Assembly: GCF_020171365.1 (NCBI RefSeq)
Contig: NZ_JAIUZO010000002.1
Location: forward strand, 1,892,001 to 1,956,000
Length of the DNA: 64,000 nt
Direction of reading: 5' to 3'
From: Qipengyuania gaetbuli
GTDB taxonomy: Bacteria; Pseudomonadota; Alphaproteobacteria; Sphingomonadales; Sphingomonadaceae
Shown: piece by piece, positions 27,176 through 36,432 of the stretch
Layout: each line of letters begins with the position of its first letter
How positions within the stretch are numbered: the stretch's first letter is position 1
Position numbers and translations under genes: made by a program
The notes under the pieces: model-generated
What the model was told of the DNA's origin: nothing
The model's input: only the letters and a program-made list of their open reading frames with translations
Databases searched by the model: none

Positions 27176-30100
27176 TTATTCGCCGAAACGGATGTTCAGG
27201 CCTGCGAAGAAGGACCGACCGGTGTCGTAGATGGTCGGATAGGTGTTACCGTTACCCAGCGGCGGGCCCGACGATGCACTGACCGGCGGGTTTGCGTTGA
27301 GGATGTTGTTCACACCGAAGCGCAGGGTGATCGACTCCGTCACGTCGTAGAACATCGACAGGTCGACGTAGTTACGAGCGGGCAGGTTGTCGTCGATCAG
27401 CGACTCGTTCGGACCCACATCTTCACCACCGAAGGCATCGACTTCGCTGTAGTGACGCCACGCGACGGTAGCATCCAGGTTGAAGTCGCTTTCCCAGGTG
27501 ACAGCGAGACGGTGACGGTACTGCGCGTTAACGGGCTGGAGACAGCCGTTATCCGAGTAACCGGCACAAACGATCGGATCACCACCCGGGAACGGGATGA
27601 AGTCAGCCGTATCGAGATAGGTCGCTGCGTAGTTGAAGTTCAGGCCGCCCAGGCTACCGAGGTTGGTACGGTAGCTGATCTGGCCGTCGATGCCCGACGT
27701 GGTCAGTTCTGCGATGTTGATGTTGGTCTGCTGGAAGCCGACGCCCTGCGGGCCAGCTGCAAGCGTACCGCCCGGACCACGGGTGATCAGGTCACAGAAC
27801 GTCGGATCGCCCGTTGCAAGGCAGTTATCCAGCGAGACCTGAGCCGCGATACCGGCGCTGATGTAATCTTCGACGGTGATGTCGAAGTAGTCCACCGAGA
27901 TCGACAGACCCGGGACGAAGGTCGGTTCGAAAACCGCACCGAAGGTCCAGGTGTCCGAGCTTTCCGGCTGCAGCTGCGGGTTACCACCCGTCAGTGCCTG
28001 GGTCTGGCCCGAGATCACGTCGAGGATGGTGCCGTACTGTGCTGCAGTCACGCCGGTGTTGGCGCAAGCTGCGAGCGAAGCAATCGGAGCGTTGGTAGCG
28101 CACGGGTCATAGACCTGCACGCCGTTGCTGTTGGTGCCGGCAACGTTCAGGTTCGGCAGACCGGTGTTCTGGCCCGTATAGAGCTCGATAACGTTCGGTG
28201 CGCGAACTGCACGCTGGAAGTTGGCACGCAGCGTCAGGCTGTCGACCGGCGACCAGCTCAGCTGGGCGCCGAAAGCGTCCGTGCCGAAGCTGTTCGTGGT
28301 GTCGTTACCCGAAGCTTCATACTCCGAGTGACGGTACTGACCGGCGAGGACCAGTTCGTTGAAGAACGGACGGTCGGTGATCAGCGGGATCTGGAGTTCG
28401 CTGTAGAACTCGTGGACGTCCACACGACCCGAAACCGGCAGGGTTGCACCGCCGACGCCCGTGAAGCCGCCGCCCGGAACCTGGCTGATTTCGTCAGGGA
28501 TCGCGTTCAGCTTGTCCTGGCGATATTCCACACCCACGAGGAAGGCGACGCCTTCTTCGGAGAGCGGCGACTTGAAGCCGTAATCACCAAGGTCTGCCTG
28601 CAGGTTGGCGCCGAGCACCAGCTGCGAGGTTTCACCGATGACGATGCCGACACCCTGGATGAAGTTGTACTGATCCGGGGTGATGGCGGTGGTGCCATCG
28701 GGGTTACGCTGGAACGGGTTGTAGGGAACACAACCGCCCGACGGATCGACGCAGACCACGTTGCCGTTTGCATCGGTCGTTGCGAAGAAAGCCTGCTGCA
28801 GCTTGGAAACGACGAAGTCGTTGGTCGAGGTCGAGGTGTCGGAGGTTTCGGCGTACTGGCCGAAAGCTTCCCAGTCCCAGATGTCGCCGAACGTGCCGCG
28901 GAAACCGCCCACGATACGGAACGCCGAGTTTTCGAGGCGCGAGTTACGCGGGCCGCCTTCGACGTTACGGTGCGAAGCGGTGATGCCGCTCACGATCGTG
29001 CCGTCGATGATGTCCTGAGCCGAACAGCCGAAGATGTCGGTCAGCTGGAGGCCGGGCGTGTTCTGGATGTACGGGTTGTCGCAGTTGATCGAGTACGAAC
29101 CGATACCGAACGAAGCGGTTTCTGCGATCTGTGCATCCGAGAAGTTGTCGACATAGCTGATGTCGGCGAAAGCTTCGACGTTGTCGGAGATTTCGTAATA
29201 CGCCTTACCGTAAAGCGTGAAACGCTCCGACGGACGCTGGAAGAAGTTGCGCTGACCGAAGTTGTAGGTCTGCTGCGGGCCACCGGCGTAGGGGATGATG
29301 GTGCCGTCTTCCTGCTGGAAGGCGAAGCCACCCGGGCCACCGAACAGGCGGAAGTTACCCGAACCGACGCAGCCGACGCCTTCGAAGCCACGGCTCGAGG
29401 GGCCTACCGTACAGGCAGAGAATGCGCGGTTGTTCTGGGTAACGGCTTCACGCTTTTCGTAATTGGCGTAAATGGTGACGTTACCACGGCCGTCGGCAGT
29501 GTTCGTGCCGAAGATGCCGGTGAAGGCATATTCTGCGCCGTCCACGATCGGACCCGGCTTCGGCTGGCTGGCGCTGTCAAGAACGCCTTCCCAGAAGTCG
29601 ATGTCGTTGCCGTGCTGCTGGAAGCCGCCCTGGAAGTCCAGTTCGACGCCTTCGAAGTCACGCTTGAGGATGAAGTTGGCAACACCGCCGACTGCGTCCG
29701 AACCGTAAACTGCCGATGCACCACCCGTCAGGATGTCGACGCGCTCGATCAGCTGGGTCGGGATAAGGTCGAGGTTGGCCGACGAGATCTGCGACGAACC
29801 GTAGGGCAGGCGACGACCGTCGATCAGGACGAGCGTACGGACCGAGCCGAGGCCGCGAAGGTCGAGCGTTGCAGTACCCGAAGCGCCGTTCGAGACTTCA
29901 CCGGCCTGGCCGGCGAAAACCTGCGGCAGCTGGTTGACGAGGTCTTCGATACGAACCGTACCGGTCGACTGGATCTGCTCGCTCGAAACCGAAAGGACGG
30001 GAGCAGCGCTCTCGAGGTTCGGGTTTGCGTTAAGACGCGTACCCGTCACGATGATGGCCGGTGCGGCTTCTTCCGAGGCTGCGGTGTCGGTGACATCCGC

Positions 30101-30187
30101 ATCCTGGGCGAAGGCCGGAGCCGCCACCATGGCCAGAGCGACGGACAGCGATCCGGCGCTAAGGCGAAGTTGCGTAGATTTTTTCAT
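27176..30187 (-). CDS. TonB-dependent outer-membrane receptor
   Basis: The 1003-residue product has a signal peptide (MVAAPAFAQ), a TonB-box-like segment APAIIVTGTRL, and a plug domain (LDLRGLGSVRTLVLIDGRRLPYG, then GASAVYGSDAVGGVANFILKRDF). The beta-barrel ends in GRSFFAGLNIRF with an extra GE. It is clearly of the same broad receptor class as the first one but has few cysteines and differs in its loops. It too uses many GGT/CGT codons, suggesting strong expression. The ligand is unknown; the family often imports peptides or plant-derived carbon compounds in Sphingomonadales. A 43-codon open frame ends 14 bases before its start. Confidence 0.95.
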   Translation of the reverse strand: MKKSTQLRLSAGSLSVALAMVAAPAFAQDADVTDTAASEEAAPAIIVTGTRLNANPNLESAAPVLSVSSEQIQSTGTVRIEDLVNQLPQVFAGQAGEVSNGASGTATLDLRGLGSVRTLVLIDGRRLPYGSSQISSANLDLIPTQLIERVDILTGGASAVYGSDAVGGVANFILKRDFEGVELDFQGGFQQHGNDIDFWEGVLDSASQPKPGPIVDGAEYAFTGIFGTNTADGRGNVTIYANYEKREAVTQNNRAFSACTVGPSSRGFEGVGCVGSGNFRLFGGPGGFAFQQEDGTIIPYAGGPQQTYNFGQRNFFQRPSERFTLYGKAYYEISDNVEAFADISYVDNFSDAQIAETASFGIGSYSINCDNPYIQNTPGLQLTDIFGCSAQDIIDGTIVSGITASHRNVEGGPRNSRLENSAFRIVGGFRGTFGDIWDWEAFGQYAETSDTSTSTNDFVVSKLQQAFFATTDANGNVVCVDPSGGCVPYNPFQRNPDGTTAITPDQYNFIQGVGIVIGETSQLVLGANLQADLGDYGFKSPLSEEGVAFLVGVEYRQDKLNAIPDEISQVPGGGFTGVGGATLPVSGRVDVHEFYSELQIPLITDRPFFNELVLAGQYRHSEYEASGNDTTNSFGTDAFGAQLSWSPVDSLTLRANFQRAVRAPNVIELYTGQNTGLPNLNVAGTNSNGVQVYDPCATNAPIASLAACANTGVTAAQYGTILDVISGQTQALTGGNPQLQPESSDTWTFGAVFEPTFVPGLSISVDYFDITVEDYISAGIAAQVSLDNCLATGDPTFCDLITRGPGGTLAAGPQGVGFQQTNINIAELTTSGIDGQISYRTNLGSLGGLNFNYAATYLDTADFIPFPGGDPIVCAGYSDNGCLQPVNAQYRHRLAVTWESDFNLDATVAWRHYSEVDAFGGEDVGPNESLIDDNLPARNYVDLSMFYDVTESITLRFGVNNILNANPPVSASSGPPLGNGNTYPTIYDTGRSFFAGLNIRFGE

Positions 30188-30201
30188 CTGGTTTCATACC
30201 C

Positions 30202-30333
30202 TTATGAAGTGCCCGCACCGCCGGAGCGGCGAAGGCGTTGCAGGTTGAGTAGCCCAGACGCCGTGCCGAAGCGCAGCCCATGGTCCCCCAACCAAATGCG
30301 ATGGGTGAAGGCCTTGGAGCCACTGGTCTTCAT
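30202..30333 (-). CDS. Small ORF (43 codons) in the leader of the second TonB receptor
   Basis: ATG at 30333 is preceded by GAGGGGAG, a strong Shine-Dalgarno nine bases upstream, better than the one before the receptor itself. The peptide (MKTSGSKAFTHRIWLGDHGL and onward to RRSGGAGTS) is basic, has no signal peptide and is unlike any family I know. Its TAA lies 14 bases before the receptor start, which favours translational coupling or a leader-peptide role. It may instead be chance coding within a structured leader. Confidence 0.4.
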   Translation of the reverse strand: MKTSGSKAFTHRIWLGDHGLRFGTASGLLNLQRLRRSGGAGTS

Positions 30334-30432
30334 GCCAGATTCTCCCCTCGTCCATTCCCTGCGCGACGGACTACGCCTTATGACGGTTTGATGAAAAGGA
30401 CTGCGCATCCTTGCGAGCAATTTGCATCCTAT

Positions 30433-30454
30433 GGTGTAGCATTGCTGCAACACC
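30433..30454. promoter_or_regulatory. Palindromic site matching the one in the clpB promoter
   Basis: GGTGTAGCA-TTGC-TGCAACACC is an inverted repeat with 9-bp arms and one mismatch. Its central 20 bp agree with the clpB site at 15 of 20 positions and have the same arm spacing. A weaker version, TGTCGCA-ACCA-TGCAACG, lies at 30500-30517. The sites lie in the 422-bp divergent gap between the TonB receptor and the thiolase, which otherwise holds only the small leader ORF. Confidence 0.5.
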
Positions 30455-30609
30455 GTTTTTTTGGCCGTTTTCCGCGATTTTCGGGTGATAGCGTTCTTTT
30501 GTCGCAACCATGCAACGCACACCCGCACCCGCCGCACTTCGCAGTTGACGTAAACGGAAAGCGATCCTAGCCCGTAGCAAATCGAAACCAACTTTTACCG
30601 GAGAGAGCA

Positions 30610-31782
30610 ATGCCCGAAGCCTATATCGTCGAAGCCGTCCGTACTGCCGGGGGCAGGCGCGGCGGTCGCCTTGCCGGAATCCATCCAGTCGACCTCGCTG
30701 CCAAGTCGCTCGATGCGATCATGGAGCGTTCGGGACTCGAAGCGAAGGCGATCGACGATGTGGTGATGGGCTGCGTCAGCCAGGGCGGCGAACAGGCCAT
30801 GCAGGTCGGCCGTAACGCCGTGCTCGCCGCCAAGCGCCTCGGCGAAGGCGTGCCGGCCGTCACCATCGACCGCCAGTGCGGTTCCTCGCAGCAGGCGATC
30901 CAGTTCGCCGCGCAGGCCGTAATGAGCGGGACGCAGGACGTCGTGATCGCCAGCGGCGTGGAAAGCATGACCCGTGTGCCCATGGGCTCGACTGCCATGT
31001 TCCACATGAAAGAGGGGCTGGGGAACTACAAGTCGCCCGGCCTCGAGGAGAAATACCCCGGCATCCAGTGGTCGCAGTTCATGGGCGCCGAGATGATCGT
31101 GAAGAAGCACGGCTTCACCAAGGACGACCTCGACCGCTTCGCCCTGTCGAGCCACCAGAAGGCGATCGAGGCGACCCGGTCGGGCGCATTCAATGCCGAG
31201 ATCGTGCCGGTCGAGGTGGAAACCCCCGAAGGCACCGAAATGCACACGGTCGATGAAGGCATCCGCTTCGATGCGACGCTGGAATCGATTTCCTCGGTCA
31301 AGCTGCTCAGCCCCGAAGGCACGATCACGGCGGCCACCAGCAGCCAGATCTGCGACGGGTCGAGCGCGGTGCTGGTCGTCAGCGAGAAGGCGCTGAAGGA
31401 ATACGGCCTCACCCCGATGGCGCGCATTCACAACCTGACTGTCACTGCAGGCGATCCGGTGATCATGCTGGAAGAGCCGCTGTTTGCCACCGACCGTGCG
31501 CTGCAGCGGGCCGGCATGAAGATCGAGGACATCGACCTGTTCGAGGTCAACGAGGCCTTCGCCCCGGTGCCGCTCGCCTGGCTCAAGCACACCGGTGCCG
31601 ATCCCGACCGCCTCAACGTCAACGGCGGCGCGATTGCGCTCGGCCACCCGCTCGGTGCAAGCGGCACCAAGCTGATGGCAACGCTCGTCCACGCGCTGAA
31701 GGCGCGCGGCAAGAAATACGGCCTGCAGACGATGTGCGAAGGCGGCGGCGTCGCCAACGTCACCATCGTCGAGGCGCTCTAA
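30610..31782 (+). CDS. Acetyl-CoA C-acyltransferase (thiolase)
   Basis: A complete 390-residue thiolase that cleaves 3-ketoacyl-CoA with CoA to acetyl-CoA and a shortened acyl-CoA, or condenses two acetyl-CoA. Catalytic residues are Cys90 in IDRQCGSSQQA (nucleophile), His346 in ALGHPLGASG and Cys376 in TMCEGGG. It lies 27 bases ahead of an SDR dehydrogenase, giving the last two steps of a beta-oxidation-type cycle. Chain-length preference cannot be told from sequence. GGAGAGAG upstream is a good ribosome-binding site. Confidence 0.95.
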   Translation: MPEAYIVEAVRTAGGRRGGRLAGIHPVDLAAKSLDAIMERSGLEAKAIDDVVMGCVSQGGEQAMQVGRNAVLAAKRLGEGVPAVTIDRQCGSSQQAIQFAAQAVMSGTQDVVIASGVESMTRVPMGSTAMFHMKEGLGNYKSPGLEEKYPGIQWSQFMGAEMIVKKHGFTKDDLDRFALSSHQKAIEATRSGAFNAEIVPVEVETPEGTEMHTVDEGIRFDATLESISSVKLLSPEGTITAATSSQICDGSSAVLVVSEKALKEYGLTPMARIHNLTVTAGDPVIMLEEPLFATDRALQRAGMKIEDIDLFEVNEAFAPVPLAWLKHTGADPDRLNVNGGAIALGHPLGASGTKLMATLVHALKARGKKYGLQTMCEGGGVANVTIVEAL

Positions 31783-31809
31783 TCACCCCCATTTCGAGAG
31801 GATTTTTCC

Positions 31810-32595
31810 ATGGAAGTTTCAGCCAATACCCCCGCAGTCGTCACCGGCGGCGCATCGGGCCTCGGTGAAGCCACCGCCCGCGCGCTGGCAGCCAAGGGCG
31901 CCAAGGTCGCCATCTTCGACATGAACGAAGAGAAGGGCGAAGCGGTCGCCAAGGACATCGGCGGCATCTTCTGCAAGGTCAACGTCATGAGCGACGAGGA
32001 CGTCGATGCCGGTTTCGCCAAGGCGCGCGCAGCCCACGGCCAGGAACGCATCCTCGTCAACTGCGCCGGGATCGGCAACGCGATGAAGACCGCCAGCCGC
32101 GACAAGCAGACCGGCGAAATCAAGCACTTCCCGCTGTCCGCCTTCGAGTTCATCATCCAGGTGAACCTCATCGGCACCTTCCGCTGCATCGCCAAGTCGG
32201 CTGCCGGCATGATGACGCTCGACCCGCTGTCGGAAGACGGCGATCGGGGTGCCATCGTCAACACGGCATCGGTTGCCGGTGAAGACGGCCAGATCGGCCA
32301 GGCCGCCTATTCCGCCTCGAAGGGCGGCGTCATCGGCATGACCCTGCCGATCGCACGCGACCTGATGCAGGAAGGCATCCGCGTGAACACCATCCTTCCG
32401 GGCATCTTCAACACCCCGCTGATGAACGCTGCCCCGCCGCAGGTGAAGGAAGCGCTGGCCGCTTCGGTGCCGTTCCCCAAGCGTCTCGGCAACCCGGAAG
32501 AATACGCCATGCTCGCCATGACCATGATCGAGTGCGGCTATTTCAACGGCGAGGACGTGCGCCTCGACGGCGCGATCCGCATGGCGCCGCGCTAA
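31810..32595 (+). CDS. SDR-family 3-hydroxyacyl-CoA dehydrogenase (HSD10-like)
   Basis: A 261-residue short-chain dehydrogenase with the cofactor motif TGGASGLG (12-19), an acidic residue after the second strand (AIFDMNEEK) favouring NAD, NCAG, and the catalytic YxxxK as Tyr167/Lys171 in YSASKGG. The pattern of the whole chain, including FPLSAFEFIIQVNLIGTFRC and PGIFNTPLMNAAPPQV, is that of type-2 3-hydroxyacyl-CoA dehydrogenases, which oxidise 3-hydroxyacyl-CoA or 2-methyl-3-hydroxybutyryl-CoA. Next to the thiolase it probably serves fatty-acid or isoleucine degradation. Confidence 0.9.
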   Translation: MEVSANTPAVVTGGASGLGEATARALAAKGAKVAIFDMNEEKGEAVAKDIGGIFCKVNVMSDEDVDAGFAKARAAHGQERILVNCAGIGNAMKTASRDKQTGEIKHFPLSAFEFIIQVNLIGTFRCIAKSAAGMMTLDPLSEDGDRGAIVNTASVAGEDGQIGQAAYSASKGGVIGMTLPIARDLMQEGIRVNTILPGIFNTPLMNAAPPQVKEALAASVPFPKRLGNPEEYAMLAMTMIECGYFNGEDVRLDGAIRMAPR

Positions 32596-32622
32596 GCGCG
32601 TTTCCGGCCACAGGCCGCATCC

Positions 32623-32663
32623 AGTGCCGCTCGTCCTGCAAGGGGCGGGCGGCACTTGCTTTT
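32623..32663 (+). terminator. Candidate intrinsic terminator after the SDR gene
   Basis: AGTGCCGC (32623-32630) pairs with GCGGCACT (32649-32656) and is followed by TGCTTTT. It would end the thiolase-SDR transcript before the metzincin gene. Confidence 0.65.
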
Positions 32664-32751
32664 CGGGCAGTGTCTGCTCCGCCTAATCGCTTGCTTTTTC
32701 TTCGCGAAAGCCGATCACTTTGCGCCGGGACTCGGCACGAGGGGGATTTCG

Positions 32752-35325
32752 ATGAAGAAGGCATTTCTGTTCCTGGGCGCTGCCCTGCTGGTAACCGGCA
32801 CGGCGCAGGCCAAGGACAAGGACGAAGCCAAGGACAAGGGCGGGGAAAAGGGCGGCGAAGAAGCGGCCAAGACGCTCGCCCAGTTCGTCGAAGGTTTCCG
32901 CAAGACCGACGGCCTCTTCCCGCTCTATCGCGATCCCAAGACCGGCGAGGTCTATCTCGAACTCGACGCCGACCAGTTGGGCAGCGAGTTCATCTATTTC
33001 ACCTACACCGAAAACGGCCCGGTCGAGGCGAACCATTTCCGCGGCAATTTCCGCGACAACCGGATCGTCACCTTCAACAAGAAGTACGACCGCGTCGAGG
33101 TGGAAGCTGTCAACACGAGCTTCTATTTCGATCCCGACAGCGCGCTCGCCCGCGCTTCGGAAGCGAACATCGCCCGCGCGCCCATTGGCAACGTCAAGAT
33201 TGCAGCCACCAGCGAGGATGGCCGCAAGTTCCTGATTTCGGCCGACGCGCTGCTGGAAAAGGAAGCGCTGTCGCAGATCAAGCCGTGGCAATCGCCTGAC
33301 GACAAGCCCGGCTCCGCCTTCGCGCTGGGCGAATTGTCCGAAGACAAGACCCAGATTTCCACCTTCGCCAACTTCCCCGACAACACCGATATCCGCGTCG
33401 AATACGTCTTCGACAATCCCAAACCGTTCCATTTCGGCGGGGCCGACATCACCGATGCGCGGTCGGTCGCGATCCTCGTGCAGCATTCCTTCCTCAAGAT
33501 GCCTGCACCCGGTTTCGAGCCGCGCGCCGACGATTTCCGCGTCGGCTATTTTACCAACCAGAAGACCGACCTGACATCGGTCGAGCACGCGCCTTACCGC
33601 GACGTGATCAACCGCTGGCGGCTGGAAAAGAAGGACCCGTCTGCGGCAGTGTCCGACCCGGTCAAGCCGATCACCTTCTGGATCGAGAACACCACGCCGA
33701 GGGAATTGCGCGGCACGATCCGCGACGCGACGCTGGCCTGGAACGAAGCATTCGAGGCGGCCGGCATCTCCAACGCGATCGAGGTGCAGATCCAGCCCGA
33801 CGATGCGAGCTGGGACGCAGGCGATGTCCGCTACAACGTGATGCGCTGGACTTCATCGCCGAGGCCCCCCTTCGGCGGTTACGGCCCCAGCTTCACCAAT
33901 CCGCGCACGGGCGAGATCATCGGCGCGGATATCATGCTGGAATACGTCTACCTGAAGAGCCGGATATGGCAGTCGGAGATTTTCGATACGGCGGGCCTGC
34001 CTACCTACGGCAAGTCCGTTCCGGGCATGGGACGTCATGCAGCCAACTGCACGCTTGCCGCCGATTTGCAGGCCAAGATGATGGCCGCACGTTCCGTCTT
34101 CGCGGCGCGCGGGGCGAGCGATGAGGAACTGGACGAACTGCTGAGACAGGAACTGGCCTATCTCGTGCTGCACGAGGTGGGCCACACGCTAGGCCTGACG
34201 CACAACATGCGCTCCTCGCATTCGATACCGCTGTCCTCGCTCGGATCGGGCGCGGCACTGCCGACCAATTCGGTGATGGATTACACCGAGATCAACATCG
34301 CGCCTGCGGGCCAGCCGCAGGGCCAGTTCGCCATTGCGCGGCCCGGCCCATATGACGTCTGGGCCATCCAGTACGGCTATACGCCCGAAGAAAGCCTGCT
34401 GCCCGCCATCGTGGCGCGCTCGACCGAACCGGCGCTGGTCTATGGCAATGATGCCGACGACATGCGTTCGCCCGGGACGCATATCGATCCGCGCGTGATG
34501 ATCGACGATCTGTCGGACGATCCGATCGGCTGGGCCACGCAGCGCGCCGCGCTGGTCGACCAGACGCTCGCCGTTCTTGCCGACCGCGTGGTCGACAGCG
34601 GCGATACCTACCAGGCGCTGGTGAACAGCTACTACGGCCTGACCGGCCAGAAGGCGCGCGCAGCGAATATCGCCTCGCGCTGGATCGCGGGCGTCTACAA
34701 CAACCGTTCGGTGGTCGGGCAGCCGGGCGCCCAGCAGCCGCTGGTCCCTGTCTCGGTGGCCGAACAGCGCCGCGCGCTCGGCGTGGTCAGCAAACTGGCC
34801 TTTGCGCCCGATGCCTTTTCGGCGGGCGAGAACCTGCTGAACCGCCTGCAGGTCGAACGCCGCGGCTTCGACATGTACGGGACCAATGTCGATCCCCAGC
34901 CGCACGCCCGTGCGCTGCGCGTCCAGCAGTCGCTGCTCGACCATCTGCTGCACCCCAATGTGCTCACGCGCCTTACCGATACGCGCCGCTATGGCGGGGC
35001 CTATCCGGTCAGCACTTACATGGCGGAACTGACCGGCGTGATGTTCGACGCGGACCGCGTCGGCGCGGTGAACACCTATCGCCAGAACCTGCAGGTCGAA
35101 TACCTCACCCGCCTGATCGGCATCGCTTCGGGCGCAGGCGGCGGGATGGAGCCGACCCCCATGGGACCGCGGCCGCTGCCGACCTACGACTATGTCTCGC
35201 GCTCGGCCGCGCTGGCAGGGATCGCGCGGATCAAGGCGATAGCGGCAGGGCCTGCGGCGGACGCGGAAACGCGCGCCCACCGCGCCCACCTTGCCTCGCT
35301 GATCGCGGCGTTCGAGCGGCGCTGA
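32752..35325 (+). CDS. Exported zinc metalloprotease, metzincin type (DUF5117-containing family)
   Basis: The 857-residue protein has a signal peptide (LVTGTAQA) followed by a very Lys/Asp/Glu/Gly-rich linker. An N-terminal DUF5117-like region starts at about FPLYRDPKTGEVYLEL. The catalytic zinc motif HEVGHTLGLTHN (His474, Glu475, His478, His484) fits HExxHxxGxxH, and a Met-turn-like NSVMDY follows. Members are uncharacterised exported proteases of Bacteroidetes and Proteobacteria. I start at ATG 32752, behind GAGGGGG; the open frame extends 32 codons upstream without a signal sequence. It lies within the fatty-acid island but is unlikely to share that role. Confidence 0.92.
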   Translation: MKKAFLFLGAALLVTGTAQAKDKDEAKDKGGEKGGEEAAKTLAQFVEGFRKTDGLFPLYRDPKTGEVYLELDADQLGSEFIYFTYTENGPVEANHFRGNFRDNRIVTFNKKYDRVEVEAVNTSFYFDPDSALARASEANIARAPIGNVKIAATSEDGRKFLISADALLEKEALSQIKPWQSPDDKPGSAFALGELSEDKTQISTFANFPDNTDIRVEYVFDNPKPFHFGGADITDARSVAILVQHSFLKMPAPGFEPRADDFRVGYFTNQKTDLTSVEHAPYRDVINRWRLEKKDPSAAVSDPVKPITFWIENTTPRELRGTIRDATLAWNEAFEAAGISNAIEVQIQPDDASWDAGDVRYNVMRWTSSPRPPFGGYGPSFTNPRTGEIIGADIMLEYVYLKSRIWQSEIFDTAGLPTYGKSVPGMGRHAANCTLAADLQAKMMAARSVFAARGASDEELDELLRQELAYLVLHEVGHTLGLTHNMRSSHSIPLSSLGSGAALPTNSVMDYTEINIAPAGQPQGQFAIARPGPYDVWAIQYGYTPEESLLPAIVARSTEPALVYGNDADDMRSPGTHIDPRVMIDDLSDDPIGWATQRAALVDQTLAVLADRVVDSGDTYQALVNSYYGLTGQKARAANIASRWIAGVYNNRSVVGQPGAQQPLVPVSVAEQRRALGVVSKLAFAPDAFSAGENLLNRLQVERRGFDMYGTNVDPQPHARALRVQQSLLDHLLHPNVLTRLTDTRRYGGAYPVSTYMAELTGVMFDADRVGAVNTYRQNLQVEYLTRLIGIASGAGGGMEPTPMGPRPLPTYDYVSRSAALAGIARIKAIAAGPAADAETRAHRAHLASLIAAFERR

Positions 35326-35492
35326 GGTAAGGGCACGCTTTCCTACCACTTGTCTTCGCCGCTAGGCGTGGTGCATGGAACGCAGCGAGAAAAAGCGCCT
35401 TGGGACCCGGCGGGGCGGGAGGGGATGTATTTCCTCCCAGGACCCTGTTCCATGTGTTCCATCCTGTAGGCGTTAAAGGAGAGGGAATCCGA

Positions 35493-36365
35493 ATGAGCGC
35501 CTACACGCAGATCAAGCTCGACATCGCCGATGGCGTAGCCATCGTCACGCTGCACCGGCCGGAGAAGATGAACGCCTTCACCCGCGTGATGATGGACGAG
35601 TTCATCGATGCGCTCGACGTGACCGACGCCGATGACAGCGTGCGCGCGGTGATCGTGACGGGGCATGGCGACCGCGCGTTCTGCGCCGGGGCCGACCTCA
35701 CGCCGGAGGGCGGGGGGCACGTCTTCTCCGATCCCAATCCGGTGGACAGCCTGTCCGACGAACGCGTGCGCGATGGCGGCGGGCGGCTGACGCTGCGCCT
35801 GTTCAACTCGAAGAAGCCGCTGATCGGCGCCTGCAACGGTGTGGCCGTGGGCGTGGGCGCGACCATGCAGCTGCCCTTCGACATCCGGCTGGCGAGCGAC
35901 AATGCGCGCTTCGGCTTCGTCTTCGCGCGGCGCGGTATCACGCCGGAAGCGGCCTCGAGCTGGTTCCTGCCCCGCCTCGTCGGGATGCAGACCGCGCTCG
36001 AATGGTGCATGACGGGCCGCGTGTTCGATGCGCAGGAAGCGCTCGACCGGGGGCTGGTCCGCTCGCTCCATCCGCAGGCAGAGCTGATGGATGCTGCCAT
36101 GGGTATCGCCCGCGAGATTGCCGACAACACCTCGGCCGTTTCGGTCGCTATGACCCGCGCGATGCTGTGGCGCATTTCGCCGCTCGAACATCCGATGATG
36201 GCGCACCGCGTGGACAGCCGCGCGATCTACCGTCTCAGCCGCAGTGCCGATGCGAAGGAAGGCATCGCCAGCTTCCTCGAGAAGCGTGCGCCCGCCTATC
36301 CCGACACGGTCGGCGGCAACATGCCCGACTTCTACCCCTGGTGGGACGAGCCGGGCTACGAATAG
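35493..36365 (+). CDS. Enoyl-CoA hydratase/isomerase-family protein
   Basis: A 290-residue crotonase-fold enzyme. The two oxyanion-hole segments are visible: HGDRAFCAGADLTPEGG and NGVAVGVGATMQLPFDIRLAS. The catalytic-glutamate region FVFARRGITPEAASSWFLPRLVG has its Glu in ITPEA. It probably hydrates trans-2-enoyl-CoA in beta-oxidation; isomerase or related activities in this superfamily cannot be excluded. AGGAGAGGG precedes the chosen ATG. The next gene, 67 bases on, is a MarR-type regulator that may control it. Confidence 0.92.
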   Translation: MSAYTQIKLDIADGVAIVTLHRPEKMNAFTRVMMDEFIDALDVTDADDSVRAVIVTGHGDRAFCAGADLTPEGGGHVFSDPNPVDSLSDERVRDGGGRLTLRLFNSKKPLIGACNGVAVGVGATMQLPFDIRLASDNARFGFVFARRGITPEAASSWFLPRLVGMQTALEWCMTGRVFDAQEALDRGLVRSLHPQAELMDAAMGIAREIADNTSAVSVAMTRAMLWRISPLEHPMMAHRVDSRAIYRLSRSADAKEGIASFLEKRAPAYPDTVGGNMPDFYPWWDEPGYE

Positions 36366-36432
36366 TAACGCTTGTGACGGTTACAGACGCAACGGTCTTG
36401 CCAAGGCGCGCCGCCTTCGCAAGGGTGGCGTC

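Noticed and set aside
26723..30391. 1222-codon open frame antisense to the second TonB receptor
   Set aside because: Same reason: it lies over a clear receptor gene, lacks any domain and runs through the receptor terminator.
30280..30570. 96-codon plus-strand frame in the gap before the thiolase
   Set aside because: No ribosome-binding site, protein-like composition is absent and it overlaps the palindromic regulatory sites.
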